Source of the DNA: Nitrospirales bacterium
Lineage (GTDB): Bacteria > Nitrospirota > Nitrospiria > Nitrospirales > UBA8639
Direction of reading: 5' to 3'
Assembly (NCBI GenBank): GCA_021603905.1
Contig: BQIU01000042.1
Coordinates: forward strand, 1 to 34,203
DNA: 34,203 nucleotides
A model generated the notes under the pieces. The model was not told the origin of the DNA. It did no database searches and saw only the letters and a program-made list of their open reading frames with translations. Positions 25,399 to 33,553 of this stretch are shown here, piece after piece (within the stretch, counting starts at the first letter, position 1; every line of letters starts with the position of its first letter). Position numbers and translations under genes: made by a program.

Positions 25399-25699
25399 TC
25401 CCTCATACATTCCTCTCTCGATTAAAGGAGCCCGCTCAAGAATAGTGGGCTCCGCCAGCCCTCCAATAATCAAGGTCTAGACCTCAGTTAATCATCTAAT
25501 TTATATTCTCTATCCTGAGCCAAAATTTGGATGGTGCTCGTTTCTGTGCACTTTGTCCATTGGTCTGTGGACCCCATGATTGAAAATGTTCATTGACGAA
25601 ACGAATGCAGTATTTGTGTTCGTCATGTTGGTTTCTTCCTGAGTGCATACATGTTCTCTTGAAAAGTCAAGCCGGATTTCCTCATGCGATAATCAATAC

Positions 25700-25855
25700 C
25701 GGAAAAGGTTTGACGAGCCCTGGTCAGGATACACTGGGTATTTGGACCATAAGTTGCTGATCCGATATTTAAATGAGGTTGAATCTCCCGTCGACTATGT
25801 TGTTGGTCGAGCAGTATATGGTGGGTAGTGTGCGAACCGTATACGAGGTACTATC
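25700..25855 (+). pseudogene. remnant 1 of a ferredoxin/FAD reductase C-terminus
   Basis: Reads PWSGYTGYLDHKLLIRYL then NEVESPVDYVVG, which is the C-terminal part of FNR-type oxidoreductases (WSGETGYID...YVVGPPxMVxSVR). After VVG the frame breaks: in the second remnant the equivalent text is one base shorter, and the continuation MVGSVRTV is found in the next frame. The tail after SVRT does not match the family, so the end is lost. No N-terminal FAD or NAD domain is nearby. Non-functional. Confidence 0.55.
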
Positions 25856-26136
25856 GTTACGGTATACCAAATTAAAGCTACTGTATGGCAGGCAAGGAAT
25901 AACAAGGGAAATTTCTCTTAGCACTTCTTACATGATCACGAAACAAAAGATCGAAACGGTCCTGAGGAAGAATAATAAGGAATACCGGCACCGCAATTTA
26001 TCGATCCCTTTGCTCTTGGATTGTTCTACGTCTTGCCGAACTCGATACAAACCGTCTATTGTAAACGCTGAAGGGATTTGATGGGTGATGGTGTTCTCAC
26101 ATAATAGCGTGCGGTTGTTACCATAAGGAGGTTGCC

Positions 26137-26511
26137 ATGAAACGATTATTGGGAATTTCAGCTATCGTCATGTGTTTGGTGTTTGTCGGAATAAACGTCT
26201 CAGCCGATATGGGGAAAAAAGCGGTCCCCCCTCTTCAGACAGTGGCCGAATCTGGTGCAGCAGGCCATAATACAGAAGGCATAAAACATTATAATAAAGG
26301 GCATTGGGAAAAAGCGCATGATCATTTTATGGAAGCTGTCGAAGCTGATCCAAAATCGGCTGAAGCCCATTACAATTTAGCCCTTGCATTGGATAACATG
26401 GGAGACCATAAAGCCGCCACGCAGCATTTCCAAGATGCATTTGACCTTGGAAAAGATAATCCTGACATCCAGAACTCAGGAATTCTCAAAGCCCATCTCA
26501 AAATGAAATAA
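26137..26511 (+). CDS. small exported TPR protein
   Basis: A 124-aa protein with an N-terminal signal peptide (LLGISAIVMCLVFVGINVSA) and about two tetratricopeptide repeats: EGIKHYNKGHWEKAHDHFME then AEAHYNLALALDNMGDHKAA. TPRs bind other proteins, so it is probably a periplasmic adaptor. AAGGAGG lies seven bases before the ATG. It is set between the two reductase remnants and has no sign of decay. Confidence 0.75.
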   Translation: MKRLLGISAIVMCLVFVGINVSADMGKKAVPPLQTVAESGAAGHNTEGIKHYNKGHWEKAHDHFMEAVEADPKSAEAHYNLALALDNMGDHKAATQHFQDAFDLGKDNPDIQNSGILKAHLKMK

Positions 26512-26896
26512 GGCTTGAAGCCAAGAATTGTGTTGAAGATCGAAGCTTAGAGGTTTCTTTTGGCACTCGCCATGACAAGAAGAATTCCTTGGGAGATCTT
26601 AGGAAAGGGATATTATTCCGAGGTCGAAAGCTATTGATTGGAACATAGTGATCAAATTTTTCCACAAACCATTCCCAGCTAATCCCTTCTTTTTTAATCC
26701 TGGATTTGATAGGTGCATACGTCTTGAAAAAACACGAACGCCGCCGTTTCGGAGTATCCGTGTCCATGCTGCGGCAAACCATCTGCCTCATCGCCTCCCG
26801 CTCTTTTACTCAAACCGTCGTCCGGAAGATGCGCCTTTTCTTTAATAACTCCAAGATCTGTAAAGAAAAAATTCAAACTATACTTTTATCCTCACG
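26512..26896. other. non-coding or decayed stretch
   Basis: Several short frames are open on both strands, but none has a family motif, a ribosome site or consistent coding bias. Since it leads into the second reductase remnant (26900), it may contain decayed upstream parts of that gene, which I cannot prove by eye. Confidence 0.3.
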
Positions 26897-26899
26897 ATG

Positions 26900-27114
26900 A
26901 CCAACCAGGAAAAGCCCAGTCAATCCTGGTCAGAAGAAACTGGATATTTGGACTATGAATTGCTGATCAGACATTTATCAGGGATTGAATCTCCACTCTA
27001 CTATGTTGTTGGACCGCCAGTTATGGTGGAGAGTGTTCGAAACATGCTCAGCGACGCTGGGTCCACAAAACGGATATTCGTACTGAGGAGTTTGTGGGGT
27101 ACGTTGCCAGTTGA
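26900..27114 (+). pseudogene. remnant 2 of a ferredoxin/FAD reductase C-terminus
   Basis: Reads SWSEETGYLDYELLIRHL then YYVVGPPVMVESVRNMLSDAG, typical of the NAD-binding end of FNR-type reductases (YVVGPPxMVE). The family ending DIRTEEFxGY is present as DIRTEEFVGYVAS and a stop at 27112, but one frame over: a shift occurs in the ACAAAACG run near 27063-27071. The FAD-binding half is absent. It is clearly related in DNA sequence to remnant 1. Confidence 0.65.
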
Positions 27115-27165
27115 GATCTTGAATCTTGGGAGAACCCGAGATCGAGAATGTTCTCCTCGCGTTGA

Positions 27166-27555
27166 TTACGCGACTCGAGCACATTCCTGTTTTGAGGCTT
27201 CCTGCGGTACTGGTCGTTCATAATCCATTTCCTTGCGCAGCCTTCTTCGATTTCGTTCGCCCTCAGCCAAGGGAACTGAGATCAATGGTACCGATGTAGC
27301 TGACTCCTGCAATCTGTTCCTGAGAATCAGAATGTCATTCAGAAATCGATCACGCACACGGCGAATGGCCTTTAACCGGCGTGGTCGGTCGAACGACCAC
27401 CAGGTCACAGGTGTTAATCCCTTCACAGTTGGAGGTGGCACATTCCCGCGCGGCGCTAGGCCAAAATCATAGCCTGATGCCTCTTGGCTTGCTTTGGAAA
27501 AATTCTCATACATACCTGCAAATGGACCATGGAGCTTTCCCTGCCAGTTGTTCAT
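27166..27555 (-). CDS. hypothetical protein
   Basis: A 129-aa protein of unknown family. It starts at 27555 with GGAAGGAG upstream. The N-terminal half is Gly/Pro rich (GKLHGPFAGMYENFSKASQE, FGLAPRGNVPPPTVKGLTPV); the C-terminal half is very basic and helical (RPRRLKAIRRVRDRFLNDIL, EGERNRRRLRKEMDYERPV). It has no signal peptide or membrane part and may bind nucleic acid or a membrane surface. Its end overlaps no other convincing gene. Confidence 0.5.
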   Translation of the reverse strand: MNNWQGKLHGPFAGMYENFSKASQEASGYDFGLAPRGNVPPPTVKGLTPVTWWSFDRPRRLKAIRRVRDRFLNDILILRNRLQESATSVPLISVPLAEGERNRRRLRKEMDYERPVPQEASKQECARVA

Positions 27556-27634
27556 GGTCCTGTGTCTCCTTCCTTCAAGATCTTGCCCTCATAGCGTGTT
27601 CTTATGAATGCCTGAATTTCTTTCGGTGTGAGTG

Positions 27635-27668
27635 GTCTGTCATGTCCGCGTCAGCGGACATGACAGAC
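27635..27668. repeat. hairpin A (REP-like), after membrane peptide copy 1
   Basis: Perfect 15-bp arms GTCTGTCATGTCCGC / GCGGACATGACAGAC with loop GTCA. It lies 43 bp after the stop of the first 51-aa peptide gene, and matches hairpin B outside the inner stem. Confidence 0.8.
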
Positions 27669-27711
27669 GGTGCGTCAGACGAGGAGTTACAAAGATGTAA
27701 TCCACACCTAT

Positions 27712-27867
27712 TTAGGCAGCTTTTTTATTCAGATCTTTTGATGAAGACCAGTCTTTAACAGATAAGGGTCGTCTTTCATCAGGATCTTCTTTATAGGATG
27801 CCCAGACTGCTGCCGCCCACAACATGAACATCACACTCAGCATGGCTATGGTGGTTTCCACAAACAT
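27712..27867 (-). CDS. 51-aa single-span membrane peptide, copy 1
   Basis: The peptide starts at 27867 (GGAGGT and a six-base spacer) and reads MFVETTIAMLSVMFMLWAAA then VWASYKEDPDERRPLSVKDW with a basic end. One hydrophobic helix (about 4-24) is followed by a charged tail, so it is probably a single-span inner-membrane protein with the tail in the cytoplasm. The size and plan are like small subunits of respiratory oxidases, but this is only a resemblance. It is a tandem copy of the gene at 28000 (43 of 51 residues are identical by eye). Confidence 0.68.
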   Translation of the reverse strand: MFVETTIAMLSVMFMLWAAAVWASYKEDPDERRPLSVKDWSSSKDLNKKAA

Positions 27868-27923
27868 TTGGTACCTCCTTTGTCTGATGGTTATTATTTC
27901 AGCTCGACTGATCCACTTCGGTT

Positions 27924-27957
27924 GTCTGTCATGCCCGGTTGTACGGGCATGACAGAC
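27924..27957. repeat. hairpin B (REP-like), after membrane peptide copy 2
   Basis: Perfect 14-bp arms GTCTGTCATGCCCG / CGGGCATGACAGAC with loop GTTGTA, 43 bp after the stop of copy 2. Relative to hairpin A the inner bases differ on both arms in a way that keeps pairing. A second hairpin CATAAGGG / CCCTTATG lies at 27969-27990. Confidence 0.8.
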
Positions 27958-27999
27958 GATCTTTGATGCATAAGGGCCCAAACCCTTATGACTTCTTAG

Positions 28000-28155
28000 T
28001 TAGGCAGCTTTTTTAACCTGATCTTTCGATAACGACCATTTCTCAACAGATAAAGGTCGTCGTTCATCAGGATCTTCCTTGTAGGACGCCCAAACTGCCG
28101 CTCCCCACAACATGAACATGACACTCAGCATAGCGATCGTGGCTTCTACAAACAT
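28000..28155 (-). CDS. 51-aa single-span membrane peptide, copy 2
   Basis: The peptide reads MFVEATIAMLSVMFMLWGAA then VWASYKEDPDERRPLSVEKW. The leader with AAAGGAGGTACCAA before ATG 28155 is the same as in copy 1 for about 45 bp, so promoter or translation signals were duplicated too. It lies 168 bp downstream of the pyrophosphorylase-like gene on the same strand. Confidence 0.68.
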   Translation of the reverse strand: MFVEATIAMLSVMFMLWGAAVWASYKEDPDERRPLSVEKWSLSKDQVKKAA

Positions 28156-28323
28156 TTGGTACCTCCTTTGTTTGATGGTTATTATTTCGGCTCGATCAGA
28201 TCCAACTGCAAGAGAAGCTCTGCTTACCTTATTGAACTTCACTAGACCTGTAATTCAACCCATTATCCTGTTCGCGGATGCAGTAAGCCGCTGATCAAGG
28301 CTTCAGCTTCATCTGTCTGTCGA

Positions 28324-29268
28324 TTACACAGCGGCTAGGTAATCCCTTGAAAAGGCAGGCTCCTTTTTCACCTTTTGTAATGTTTCCTCAATTCGTTTAG
28401 GTTGTCCCCAATCACTCCAAAGGACATCACGCAATTCTATGGTCATGATGTCCTGGGGAACCTGTTGGAGTAAATCGAATGAAAAATTCTTGTTCGGCAT
28501 GACGGCATAGATCGTATTCAGAACCTTTGATTCTTCTGATGTTCCGATGACCTCTCCCAGTCGTTCGAATAACACCATCATGTCTGGAGCCAACTTCCAT
28601 CCGAGACTCCAGATTGCCTCGATCTTTGACACCATCACTAAGGTATTCCATGTCCCATTGGCCGCCATGGCCTCACGGGCTTGATTCAAGTTCGGTTTTT
28701 CCAAAAACTTTTCTACAGTTCTGAGGGGATGCCCTTTCATGGTCGGATGAAATTGACCAGGAAGGATCCACCCATATTCCAACTCTAATCGGTCTGCAGG
28801 AGCGGATAAGAGAATTGGACGATGTGTGATCCATTCGGCCATCCATGCGGAGAGTTCAACGGTTTCTAAGAATCGCTCTTCAGGATAGACAAAATGATCA
28901 GACGGATAGATCACCACTGTGCCACCTCGGTCCTTTGCACGGATGTAGGTCAGGGGTAAAAATATTCCTGGTCCGGTGTCACAATTTTTGGGCTGAACCA
29001 AGACTTTGCCAAACGCTCTTCCATCTAACTGAGACCAGGCTTCCAGTTCATGACTCTTGGCAACCACGGTATACGTCTGCTCTGGTTTCGTAAGTCTGAC
29101 GGCTCGATCGACAGTATGCTGAAACATGGATCTGGTCCCGACAAATGTACAATATTGCTTCGGAAGGGGTTTCCCTAACCACCGCTGAATCATCGGTTGC
29201 ATGCGTGTGCCGTTACCTCCAGCCAAAATGACAGACCAAAGCTGAGATTGTCGATAGACTCTTTTCAC
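28324..29268 (-). CDS. mannose-1-phosphate guanylyltransferase-like nucleotidyltransferase
   Basis: A 314-aa sugar-nucleotide pyrophosphorylase. The N-terminus VILAGGNGTRMQPMIQRWLG and KPLPKQYC is the nucleotide-binding GGxGxR loop and PKQ motif of the ManC/GMP type; FVYPSDHF-like text (VVIYPSDHFVYPEERF) gives the metal-binding Asp, and VEKFLEKPN is the sugar-phosphate site. Length is that of the short form, without the C-terminal isomerase domain. The product is probably GDP-mannose or a similar activated sugar for surface polysaccharide. It starts at GTG 29268 after AAGGAGGG. A triple CATGAA element lies 70 bp upstream. Confidence 0.82.
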   Translation of the reverse strand: MKRVYRQSQLWSVILAGGNGTRMQPMIQRWLGKPLPKQYCTFVGTRSMFQHTVDRAVRLTKPEQTYTVVAKSHELEAWSQLDGRAFGKVLVQPKNCDTGPGIFLPLTYIRAKDRGGTVVIYPSDHFVYPEERFLETVELSAWMAEWITHRPILLSAPADRLELEYGWILPGQFHPTMKGHPLRTVEKFLEKPNLNQAREAMAANGTWNTLVMVSKIEAIWSLGWKLAPDMMVLFERLGEVIGTSEESKVLNTIYAVMPNKNFSFDLLQQVPQDIMTIELRDVLWSDWGQPKRIEETLQKVKKEPAFSRDYLAAV

Positions 29269-29338
29269 TTTGCCCTCCTTGTCATGAGGTTTGTGTAATG
29301 GAATTCGGTTATCGCTTATTTAAACTATACACACACAA

Positions 29339-29378
29339 CATGAATGGAACATGAACAAATGATGAAGAAATCTTCATC
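29339..29378. promoter_or_regulatory. triple 11-bp direct repeat, site 1
   Basis: CATGAATGGAA, CATGAACAAAT and GATGAAGAAAT follow each other exactly, 11 bp apart, then CTTCATC, which is the inverted form. The same design is found at 30380. Repeats with 11-bp period are how OmpR/PhoB-type regulators bind. It lies 71 bp before the GTG of the pyrophosphorylase-like gene. Confidence 0.7.
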
Positions 29379-29447
29379 AATGGAAATCGGGTTTGATAAA
29401 GACGAGGTCATTGGTCGAAAGTAGAAGCCTCTTGATAGAAGAAATTT

Positions 29448-29639
29448 TCATTTTCTCTCTTGAATTGGCAGCTGTTTAACCGTCAGTTGATTCGTCCGAT
29501 AAATTTCTTTCAGGTCGACTTTGGATAGTGTAAATGACTCCAGACTTTTCTGATGGAAATTCGATGACCATCTATAGTAGGACAGATTCACTTGGTCTGC
29601 ATTTGCCTGGGCAAGCGAAAACTCCACACAGGCAGTCAT
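29448..29639 (-). CDS. hypothetical small protein, coupled to upstream gene
   Basis: A 63-aa protein from ATG 29639 (or 64 aa from GTG 29642). With the GTG start it overlaps the upstream stop by four bases (GTGA), the usual sign of translational coupling. The sequence MTACVEFSLAQANADQVNLS is followed by a polar, helical part with no family I know. No signal peptide. Confidence 0.45.
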   Translation of the reverse strand: MTACVEFSLAQANADQVNLSYYRWSSNFHQKSLESFTLSKVDLKEIYRTNQLTVKQLPIQERK

Positions 29640-29989
29640 CACGACGTCTTCGATTTAGAGGAATGCCTGATGGGTCTTTCACATCTCTTCCATTTGCTCC
29701 TAACATTAGCAGCCTGCTCGTGCACCACATCCCAAATGATTTCCTGTTTGTCAATTTCAGGAAACTTTTTCTCGATTGTGGCCCAAGCTCTTCGCTTTGC
29801 TTCATCGACAGCCGTATTCACACTGGCAAAACCTTGATCGCAATAGACTTGCTCTCCCGTATCGGCAATGATCACCCTGTTTCCAATTCCATGTCCAATA
29901 AGAGTTTTGTAAGGTACGCAATGATCCCCACTTTGATTTTCGTGGACATAGATCTGAGTCCTGAGTCTCTTCTTTTTGTGCCTGGGCAT
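29639..29989 (-). CDS. hypothetical basic protein
   Basis: A 116-aa protein; I choose 29989 because AGAAGGAG lies eight bases upstream (the frame is open to 30019). It begins MPRHKKKRLRTQIYVHENQS, then HCVPYKTLIGHGIGNRVIIA and a helical second half (VDEAKRRAWATIEKKFPEID). It is basic, soluble and unlike any family I recognise. It is the middle gene of a three-gene cluster behind the direct-repeat site at 30380. Confidence 0.55.
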   Translation of the reverse strand: MPRHKKKRLRTQIYVHENQSGDHCVPYKTLIGHGIGNRVIIADTGEQVYCDQGFASVNTAVDEAKRRAWATIEKKFPEIDKQEIIWDVVHEQAANVRSKWKRCERPIRHSSKSKTS

Positions 29990-30023
29990 ATTTATTCTCC
30001 TTCTGTTACTCGTTAACATGCTC

Positions 30024-30281
30024 TTAAGTCATGCATCCTTCGTATTTAACGCCTTTTAACATAGAGAGTCTTGTCATTATTAAAATGTTCTTGGTCTCGA
30101 CCTCGATTCGTCTCCCTATTGGCACAGGTTGTTTTTTTGCAGCAGGCCAATGACTTGTTAGAGAAAACATCATGGGACCGGTATGAGACAACGAAGGTAG
30201 GGTTCCGGCCCAAACGATGATAATGATTGCCGTACTCAACAGAGTCATACTGCTATAAAGTAACGAATGTAATTCACCCAT
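30024..30281 (-). CDS. small single-span membrane protein
   Basis: About 85 aa when started at 30281 (MGELHSLLYSSMTLLSTAII, with GAGG upstream); the frame is open to 30353. One hydrophobic segment (SMTLLSTAIIIIVWAGTL) is followed by a basic C-terminus (RRIEVETKNILIMTRLSMLK). No family is recognised. It is the first gene after the direct-repeat site, and is 34 bp from the next gene. Confidence 0.5.
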   Translation of the reverse strand: MGELHSLLYSSMTLLSTAIIIIVWAGTLPSLSHTGPMMFSLTSHWPAAKKQPVPIGRRIEVETKNILIMTRLSMLKGVKYEGCMT

Positions 30282-30379
30282 CGTTGTTGCCTCATTTCTA
30301 AAAATTGTTGCTCGTGTCGTCGCTTTCTTTTTTTGCTGTGAAATAATCACCATGCCACAGGCCTACTGTATCGAATTCA

Positions 30380-30419
30380 CATGAACGCATCATGAACAGA
30401 ACATGAAGAAATCTTCATC
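30380..30419. promoter_or_regulatory. triple 11-bp direct repeat, site 2
   Basis: CATGAACGCAT, CATGAACAGAA and CATGAAGAAAT are in tandem with an 11-bp period, then CTTCATC. It has the same layout and length as site 1; ATGAAGAAATCTTCATC (17 bp) is shared exactly. It is 98 bp before the chosen start of the three-gene cluster and 100 bp after the end of the kinase gene. Confidence 0.72.
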
Positions 30420-30519
30420 TTTATGAAGTTTAACCAAGTAACAGTCTGGTTCTAGCAGCGGTGATGTGGCCTCGGAACGAGGAAAACAAGAGTGGAAGTT
30501 GTAAGGAGTTGTCGGAGGC

Positions 30520-31950
30520 TTATGGCAAATCTTTGAGGATCGGAAGAAGCAAGGTGAACACGGAACCTTTACCTACCTCACTGTGGACTGTCACGGTTCC
30601 GTGATGAGCTGCAGCAATCTCTTTCACGATGAGCAGGCCAAGACCGGTTCCGCCAGAATTTCTCACTCTAGAGGAATCAGTTCGGTAAAATCGATCAAAA
30701 AGATGCGGAAGGTGTTTCGGTTCAATTCCATGGCCGGAGTCCTCAACTGCAATGGCCACGTTCTGTTCCTTTATGTCCATACGAACCACAACTGTTCCTC
30801 CAGGAGGAGTGTAGCGTATGGCATTATCGAGCAAATTGATCAATAATTGTTTGAGGCGGTCGGCATCTCCTAACACGGAAGGGACAGGTTGAGATTCGAG
30901 TGTGAGCAAAATCTGTTGGTCTTCAGCCAGTACCATGAGATCATTGATGAGATCCTGTAGAATAGGCTCAAGCTCAAGTGGTACAAGTTGGACGGCAGAA
31001 TGATCACCAGAAAATTTGGCCAGGATCAAAAGTGAGCGAGTCAACATCACTAACCGCTCAACCTGTTCCAAATTCGTGAGTAACGCGTCTCGATATTCCT
31101 CAACCGTTCGAGCTTTCTGGAGTGTCACCTCAATGTTGCCCTGAAGAACGGTTAATGGCGTTCGCATTTCATGGGCTGCATAATCGACAAAATGTCTTTG
31201 CTCTTCGAAGTTTTTTTGAAGTCGCTCGAGCATGCCATTAAATGCCTTCGTCAACGGCATAAATTCTTGATATGGAGGATTGAGGATTAATGGCGTTCGA
31301 AACGGTGGTCCAGAGATGTTCTCTGCTGTCGAACTGAGGATCTTGACGGAGGACAGGGCTTTTCGGCCTATCCAATTACTCCCTAGCCACGCAAGGGCAA
31401 TCGTGATACCTGAAAAGACTGCCAAGAGCAGCAGAAGGCTACTTAGTGCTTCTTGTGAGAATCGAAGGGAGGTTTCAGCTTGGAGTATATAGTGAGGCCC
31501 TTTGTGTTCTGGCACAGGGATTGAGACCCGTCGAACTGGAGGTTCGTTGAGAGAGTGAACGGTATCATACACCACCTGACCTTCCTGCACCTTTGCGAGC
31601 AATATATCCGTGATGAGTGGTCGGTCAATCACAGCTGAGCCCTTCCAAATTAACGTTCCATCAGGAGACAGGACGAGGATAAAATGCGAGGCTTCGCGTA
31701 GTGTGCGTTGTCTTTCCTTTGAGGTTTTGCCGAGGTCAAAGTTGCTTATTTCTTGTTGAGATGTCTGGAGAAGATTTGGCTGGTCATCGATTAATTTCCC
31801 CAGAGTTCTCGCAAGATCCACTAAACGGCTATCCACATACTGGTTGAGCGCCCGTTCAAAGCCCCAATAGACCAGCACGGTAAACACGGTGAGCAAGCCA
31901 ATGACGAGCGCGAGCGCCGAATGTCGAATTTGACTTCGAAATGATTTCAT
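30520..31950 (-). CDS. sensor histidine kinase (HAMP type)
   Basis: A 476-aa membrane kinase. TM1 is about 10-32, a periplasmic sensor domain follows (about 33-165), TM2 is about 166-190 (LSSLLLLLAVFSGITIALAW), then HAMP, then the dimerisation helix with phospho-acceptor H260 in FVDYAAHEMRTPLTVL. The ATPase domain has LINLLDNAIRYTP (N box), DSGHGIE (G1), FDRFYR (F box) and GGTGLGLLIVKEI (G2). All motifs are intact. Its start overlaps the response-regulator stop by four bases (ATGA). The signal is unknown; the type is that of metal or envelope stress sensors. Confidence 0.93.
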   Translation of the reverse strand: MKSFRSQIRHSALALVIGLLTVFTVLVYWGFERALNQYVDSRLVDLARTLGKLIDDQPNLLQTSQQEISNFDLGKTSKERQRTLREASHFILVLSPDGTLIWKGSAVIDRPLITDILLAKVQEGQVVYDTVHSLNEPPVRRVSIPVPEHKGPHYILQAETSLRFSQEALSSLLLLLAVFSGITIALAWLGSNWIGRKALSSVKILSSTAENISGPPFRTPLILNPPYQEFMPLTKAFNGMLERLQKNFEEQRHFVDYAAHEMRTPLTVLQGNIEVTLQKARTVEEYRDALLTNLEQVERLVMLTRSLLILAKFSGDHSAVQLVPLELEPILQDLINDLMVLAEDQQILLTLESQPVPSVLGDADRLKQLLINLLDNAIRYTPPGGTVVVRMDIKEQNVAIAVEDSGHGIEPKHLPHLFDRFYRTDSSRVRNSGGTGLGLLIVKEIAAAHHGTVTVHSEVGKGSVFTLLLPILKDLP

Positions 31951-32630
31951 GCGGGTTCTTCCGAGGTCTCCAACATATATCCGGCTCCGCGAACTGTTGT
32001 AATAAGGGGCGGTGAAAAGTCTCGATCGATCTTTGCTCGCAAGGCTCGAATATGTGCATCAACAATATTCGTCATAGGGTCGTAATTGATGTCCCAGACA
32101 TGCTCGATAATTGTGGTTCGTGTTAAGACCCGGTTTTTGTTTCGCAACAAATACTCTAAAAGTGCATATTCCTTATTGGTTAACGAAATTTCTTGCCCGG
32201 CTCTCCAAACTCGGTGCGTTGCAGGATCAAGCTCTAAATCAGCCGCTGTTAGTCGGCTGAGGATTTGAGGCCCACCGCGTCGAAGCAAGGCGCGTATCCG
32301 AGCAAGCAATTCTGCAAATGCAAAGGGTTTGGTCAGATAATCATCGGCTCCCAGGTCGAACCCTGTCACCTTATCCTGAAGTGACGCGCGGGCCGTGAGC
32401 AGGAGAATTGGTGTCGTATTTCCTTTCGCACGAAGCTGGCGACACACTTCTAGCCCGTCCAGCTTCGGCAGCATGACATCGAGGATGAGAAGATCGTATG
32501 CGTAAGAGCAGGCAAGTTGAAGTCCGTCCTCGCCATTGGCCGCCTGGTCGATCGCGTGTCCCTCTTCCTGGAGTCCTTTACGAATAAATTGAGATAGGTC
32601 CGTATCATCTTCGACAATCAATATCCTCAT
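31947..32630 (-). CDS. OmpR-family response regulator
   Basis: A 227-aa protein with a receiver domain (acidic pair D8-D9, phospho-acceptor D51 in LLILDVMLP, switch LLLTA, K of LTKPF) and a C-terminal winged helix (about 128-222) with LTNKEYALLEYLLRNKNRVL, then VDAHIRALRAKID and TVRGAGYML. It binds DNA as a dimer, usually on direct repeats with 10-11 bp period. It is co-translated with the kinase, and its most likely sites in this window are those at 29339 and 30380. No like site was seen in front of its own gene. Confidence 0.93.
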   Translation of the reverse strand: MRILIVEDDTDLSQFIRKGLQEEGHAIDQAANGEDGLQLACSYAYDLLILDVMLPKLDGLEVCRQLRAKGNTTPILLLTARASLQDKVTGFDLGADDYLTKPFAFAELLARIRALLRRGGPQILSRLTAADLELDPATHRVWRAGQEISLTNKEYALLEYLLRNKNRVLTRTTIIEHVWDINYDPMTNIVDAHIRALRAKIDRDFSPPLITTVRGAGYMLETSEEPA

Positions 32631-33054
32631 GGTCTGTTCCGGGTTGTACCGCTCCTGATCGATAGATTTATTATTCCGTGTTCAGTCAATGGTTCTTTCA
32701 TTTGGGTCCAGATGAATATGAATAGGTGTCCTTGTCATGATAAAATCTGCCGCAGCGATCGTCTGTTATAAGTGTTTGCTACTGTATAAAATACAGATTT
32801 GACATGAGTTGATACAACCGTGATCTATTACCACTCAATCATTCATGTGACGTTCTGCGATCAATTTTCATTGGATTTTAGGTGTTTTAACAAGAGAAAC
32901 AGAGGTAGACCTTTGCTGAAACACCTGATCTTTGGAAGCAGAAACCCAAATTGAAAAAGCGGTTCATTTTGCATCGCCTGTCATCATATCATTTGGAGTC
33001 TGGTTCTATTTTTCGATATTGCCGCTAACAGTTGATTAGAAAAGGGGTCATACT
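32631..33054. other. non-coding gap between divergent genes
   Basis: Contains no convincing coding frame. It should hold the promoters of the two-component operon (minus) and the rnk-like gene (plus). I see no terminators and no copy of the CATGAA triple repeat. Confidence 0.35.
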
Positions 33055-33477
33055 ATGGAACATCGAGACATTTATATTACAGAATTTGATTTGTACAGAC
33101 TCAGTGAGCTTTTGGAAGTCGGTCTCTCTTTCAGAGGAAACAAAAAGGAGAGCCAACATTTGGATGGTTTAAAAGAAGAATTAGACCGAGCTCATGTCGT
33201 TCAACCGAAGGAGATTCCGTCTGATGTTGTTACCATGAACTCACGTGTCCGGCTTCGAGAGATGAGTAAGGAGGAGGAGCAGATGTATACATTAGTTTTT
33301 CCTCGTGATGCAGATGCTGAGAACGGTAAGGTATCTATTCTCGCACCAGTCGGAACGGCTATTCTCGGATATCGAGTTGGAGACATTGTTGAGTGGAAGG
33401 TGCCTGCAGGAACACGAAAACTGAAAATTGAAGAAATTCTTTATCAACCTGAAGCTGCAGGAGATTACCACCTGTAA
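33055..33477 (+). CDS. rnk: Rnk-like (GreA/GreB C-terminal domain) protein
   Basis: A 140-aa protein: a short N-terminal helical part (about 1-50, ITEFDLYRLSELLE and LDGLKEELDRA) then a GreA/GreB C-terminal FKBP-like domain, VTMNSRVRLREMSKEEEQMY, VSILAPVGTAILGYRVGDIV and the end VPAGTRKLKIEEILYQP. This is the plan of Rnk, regulator of nucleoside diphosphate kinase, which binds RNA polymerase but lacks the long GreA coiled coil. AAAAGGGG lies upstream. The hemerythrin-like gene follows 76 bp later on the same strand. Confidence 0.85.
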   Translation: MEHRDIYITEFDLYRLSELLEVGLSFRGNKKESQHLDGLKEELDRAHVVQPKEIPSDVVTMNSRVRLREMSKEEEQMYTLVFPRDADAENGKVSILAPVGTAILGYRVGDIVEWKVPAGTRKLKIEEILYQPEAAGDYHL

Positions 33478-33553
33478 TTCCCTGCTGTTTCTAGCGGTTT
33501 ACTCTGAACGCTTGAGAGAGTTGTTGCCTCATCTTTTCGCGAAACCGTTGAAA

